From contig DWZW01000145.1 in assembly GCA_019117345.1 (NCBI GenBank), positions 1 through 6,864 of the forward strand: a DNA stretch of 6,864 bases, given 5' to 3'. The position numbers were made by a program, and so were the translations under genes. Shown piece after piece: positions 6,313-6,864 of this stretch; within the stretch, counting starts at the first letter, position 1, and every line of letters starts with the position of its first letter. Source of the DNA: Claveliimonas stercoravium (GTDB lineage: Bacteria > Bacillota > Clostridia > Lachnospirales > Lachnospiraceae). The notes under the pieces were generated by a model. The model saw nothing but the letters and a program-made list of their open reading frames with translations, was not told where the DNA came from and did not search any database.

Positions 6313-6864
6313 CTACTCATTGCCGCCGTTTTCTTCGTACTCCTGTACTTCGCGGATGATGTCGCGGTTGTACCGCTGCCAGTCCTTATCGAATCGTGCC
6401 AGGAAGGCGTCTGTATCCTTGTCGATCACATAGGTCTGAAGGATCGCGTCCGCAGCCATCTCCGACGGATAGTAGTGGTCCTGGTAGTCGGTCATGTTGC
6501 CGGACTCTATGTACTCGGTCATGCCGTCCACGTAGGGGGCCAGCTCAAAGTCTCCCTCGCGGCAGGGAATGGCATTCTGGTCATCCACATAGGCCTGGAT
6601 GTTCTCATCCTCCAGCAGGAAGTCAAGGACTTCATAGGCAGCCTCCTTGTTGGGGCAGTCCGCTGTCACGCAGAAGCCAAGGTCGATACCGGAGTTCAGC
6701 GTGTTGCCGTCTGAAGAGTCGCTGGCAGGCATAACGAAGGAGTCAATGTTCATATCCGGATTGACGGACAGGATCTGGGGCACCGCGTAGCTTCCGATGG
6801 GGTACATGGCGGACTCGCCTCTTGCAAAGGCTGTACATGCGTCGTTGTAGCCGTATGCCACCGG
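6313..6864 (-). CDS. Extracellular sugar-binding protein of ABC transporter, C-terminal part (5' partial)
   Basis: The frame is open from the right edge and ends at TAG 6315-6313, giving 183 residues; the N-terminus with its signal peptide lies beyond the window. The segment matches the C-terminal lobe of family 1 solute-binding proteins (MsmE/UgpB-like). A cluster of the type AFARGESAMYPIGSY comes first, then a VNPDMNIDSFVMPA strand region. Next is an EAAYEVLDFLLEDENIQAY helix typical of this lobe, followed by a charged helical tail (FDKDWQRYNRDIIREVQEY). Such proteins capture sugar outside the cell, usually as lipoproteins in Firmicutes, and deliver it to the permeases encoded 21 nt downstream. 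A GTG at 6861 should not be taken as the start: the frame continues upstream and the fold would be incomplete. Substrate specificity cannot be read from this portion; alpha-galactosides are inferred from the operon. Confidence 0.93.
   Translation of the reverse strand, partial: PVAYGYNDACTAFARGESAMYPIGSYAVPQILSVNPDMNIDSFVMPASDSSDGNTLNSGIDLGFCVTADCPNKEAAYEVLDFLLEDENIQAYVDDQNAIPCREGDFELAPYVDGMTEYIESGNMTDYQDHYYPSEMAADAILQTYVIDKDTDAFLARFDKDWQRYNRDIIREVQEYEENGGNE

Noticed and set aside
1..6864. CRISPR array, tRNA or rRNA genes, insertion sequences or attachment sites.
   Set aside because: No regularly spaced repeats, cloverleaf-like genes, transposase-like proteins or terminal inverted repeats flanking a gene were seen on either strand.

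Overview
The window looks like part of a carbohydrate-utilisation locus from a Gram-positive Firmicute, most likely a gut-type Clostridia/Lachnospiraceae bacterium. The basis is strong AGGAGG-type ribosome binding sites, tight one-direction gene packing, an Msm-type (CUT1) sugar ABC transporter with an AraC-family neighbour, and intrinsic terminators. Base composition is moderately GC-rich by eye. The genus cannot be fixed from the sequence alone.

Layout from left to right. Bases 1-285 (+) hold the C-terminal DNA-binding end of an AraC-family regulator whose start lies outside the window. Bases 286-379 are a convergent intergenic gap with one long hairpin flanked by A5 and T5 tracts, which fits a bidirectional intrinsic terminator. 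All remaining genes are on the minus strand, so in transcription order they run from the right edge: the C-terminal part of a sugar-binding lipoprotein-type protein (6864-6313, partial), two ABC permeases (6291-5425 and 5425-4580, overlapping as TAATG), a GH36 alpha-galactosidase (4462-2279), and a GH13 amylosucrase-family enzyme (2251-380). The only sizeable gap inside this operon, 117 nt between the second permease and the alpha-galactosidase, is mostly filled by two adjacent strong stem-loops without a U-tract.

How the genes probably work together: the binding protein and two permeases import an alpha-galactoside (raffinose, stachyose, melibiose or similar). The cytoplasmic GH36 enzyme removes galactose. 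When the substrate belongs to the raffinose family, the remaining product is sucrose. In the classical streptococcal msm locus sucrose is then handled by a GH13_18 sucrose phosphorylase (GtfA). Here the last gene instead encodes an enzyme very like amylosucrase (GH13_4), which cleaves sucrose, transfers glucose onto an alpha-1,4-glucan and releases fructose. The locus may therefore couple raffinose uptake directly to storage-glucan synthesis. No transporter ATPase is encoded in the visible part, which is usual for Msm-type systems that share a distant MsmK/MsmX-like ATPase. The operon promoter and the binding-protein signal peptide lie beyond the right edge.
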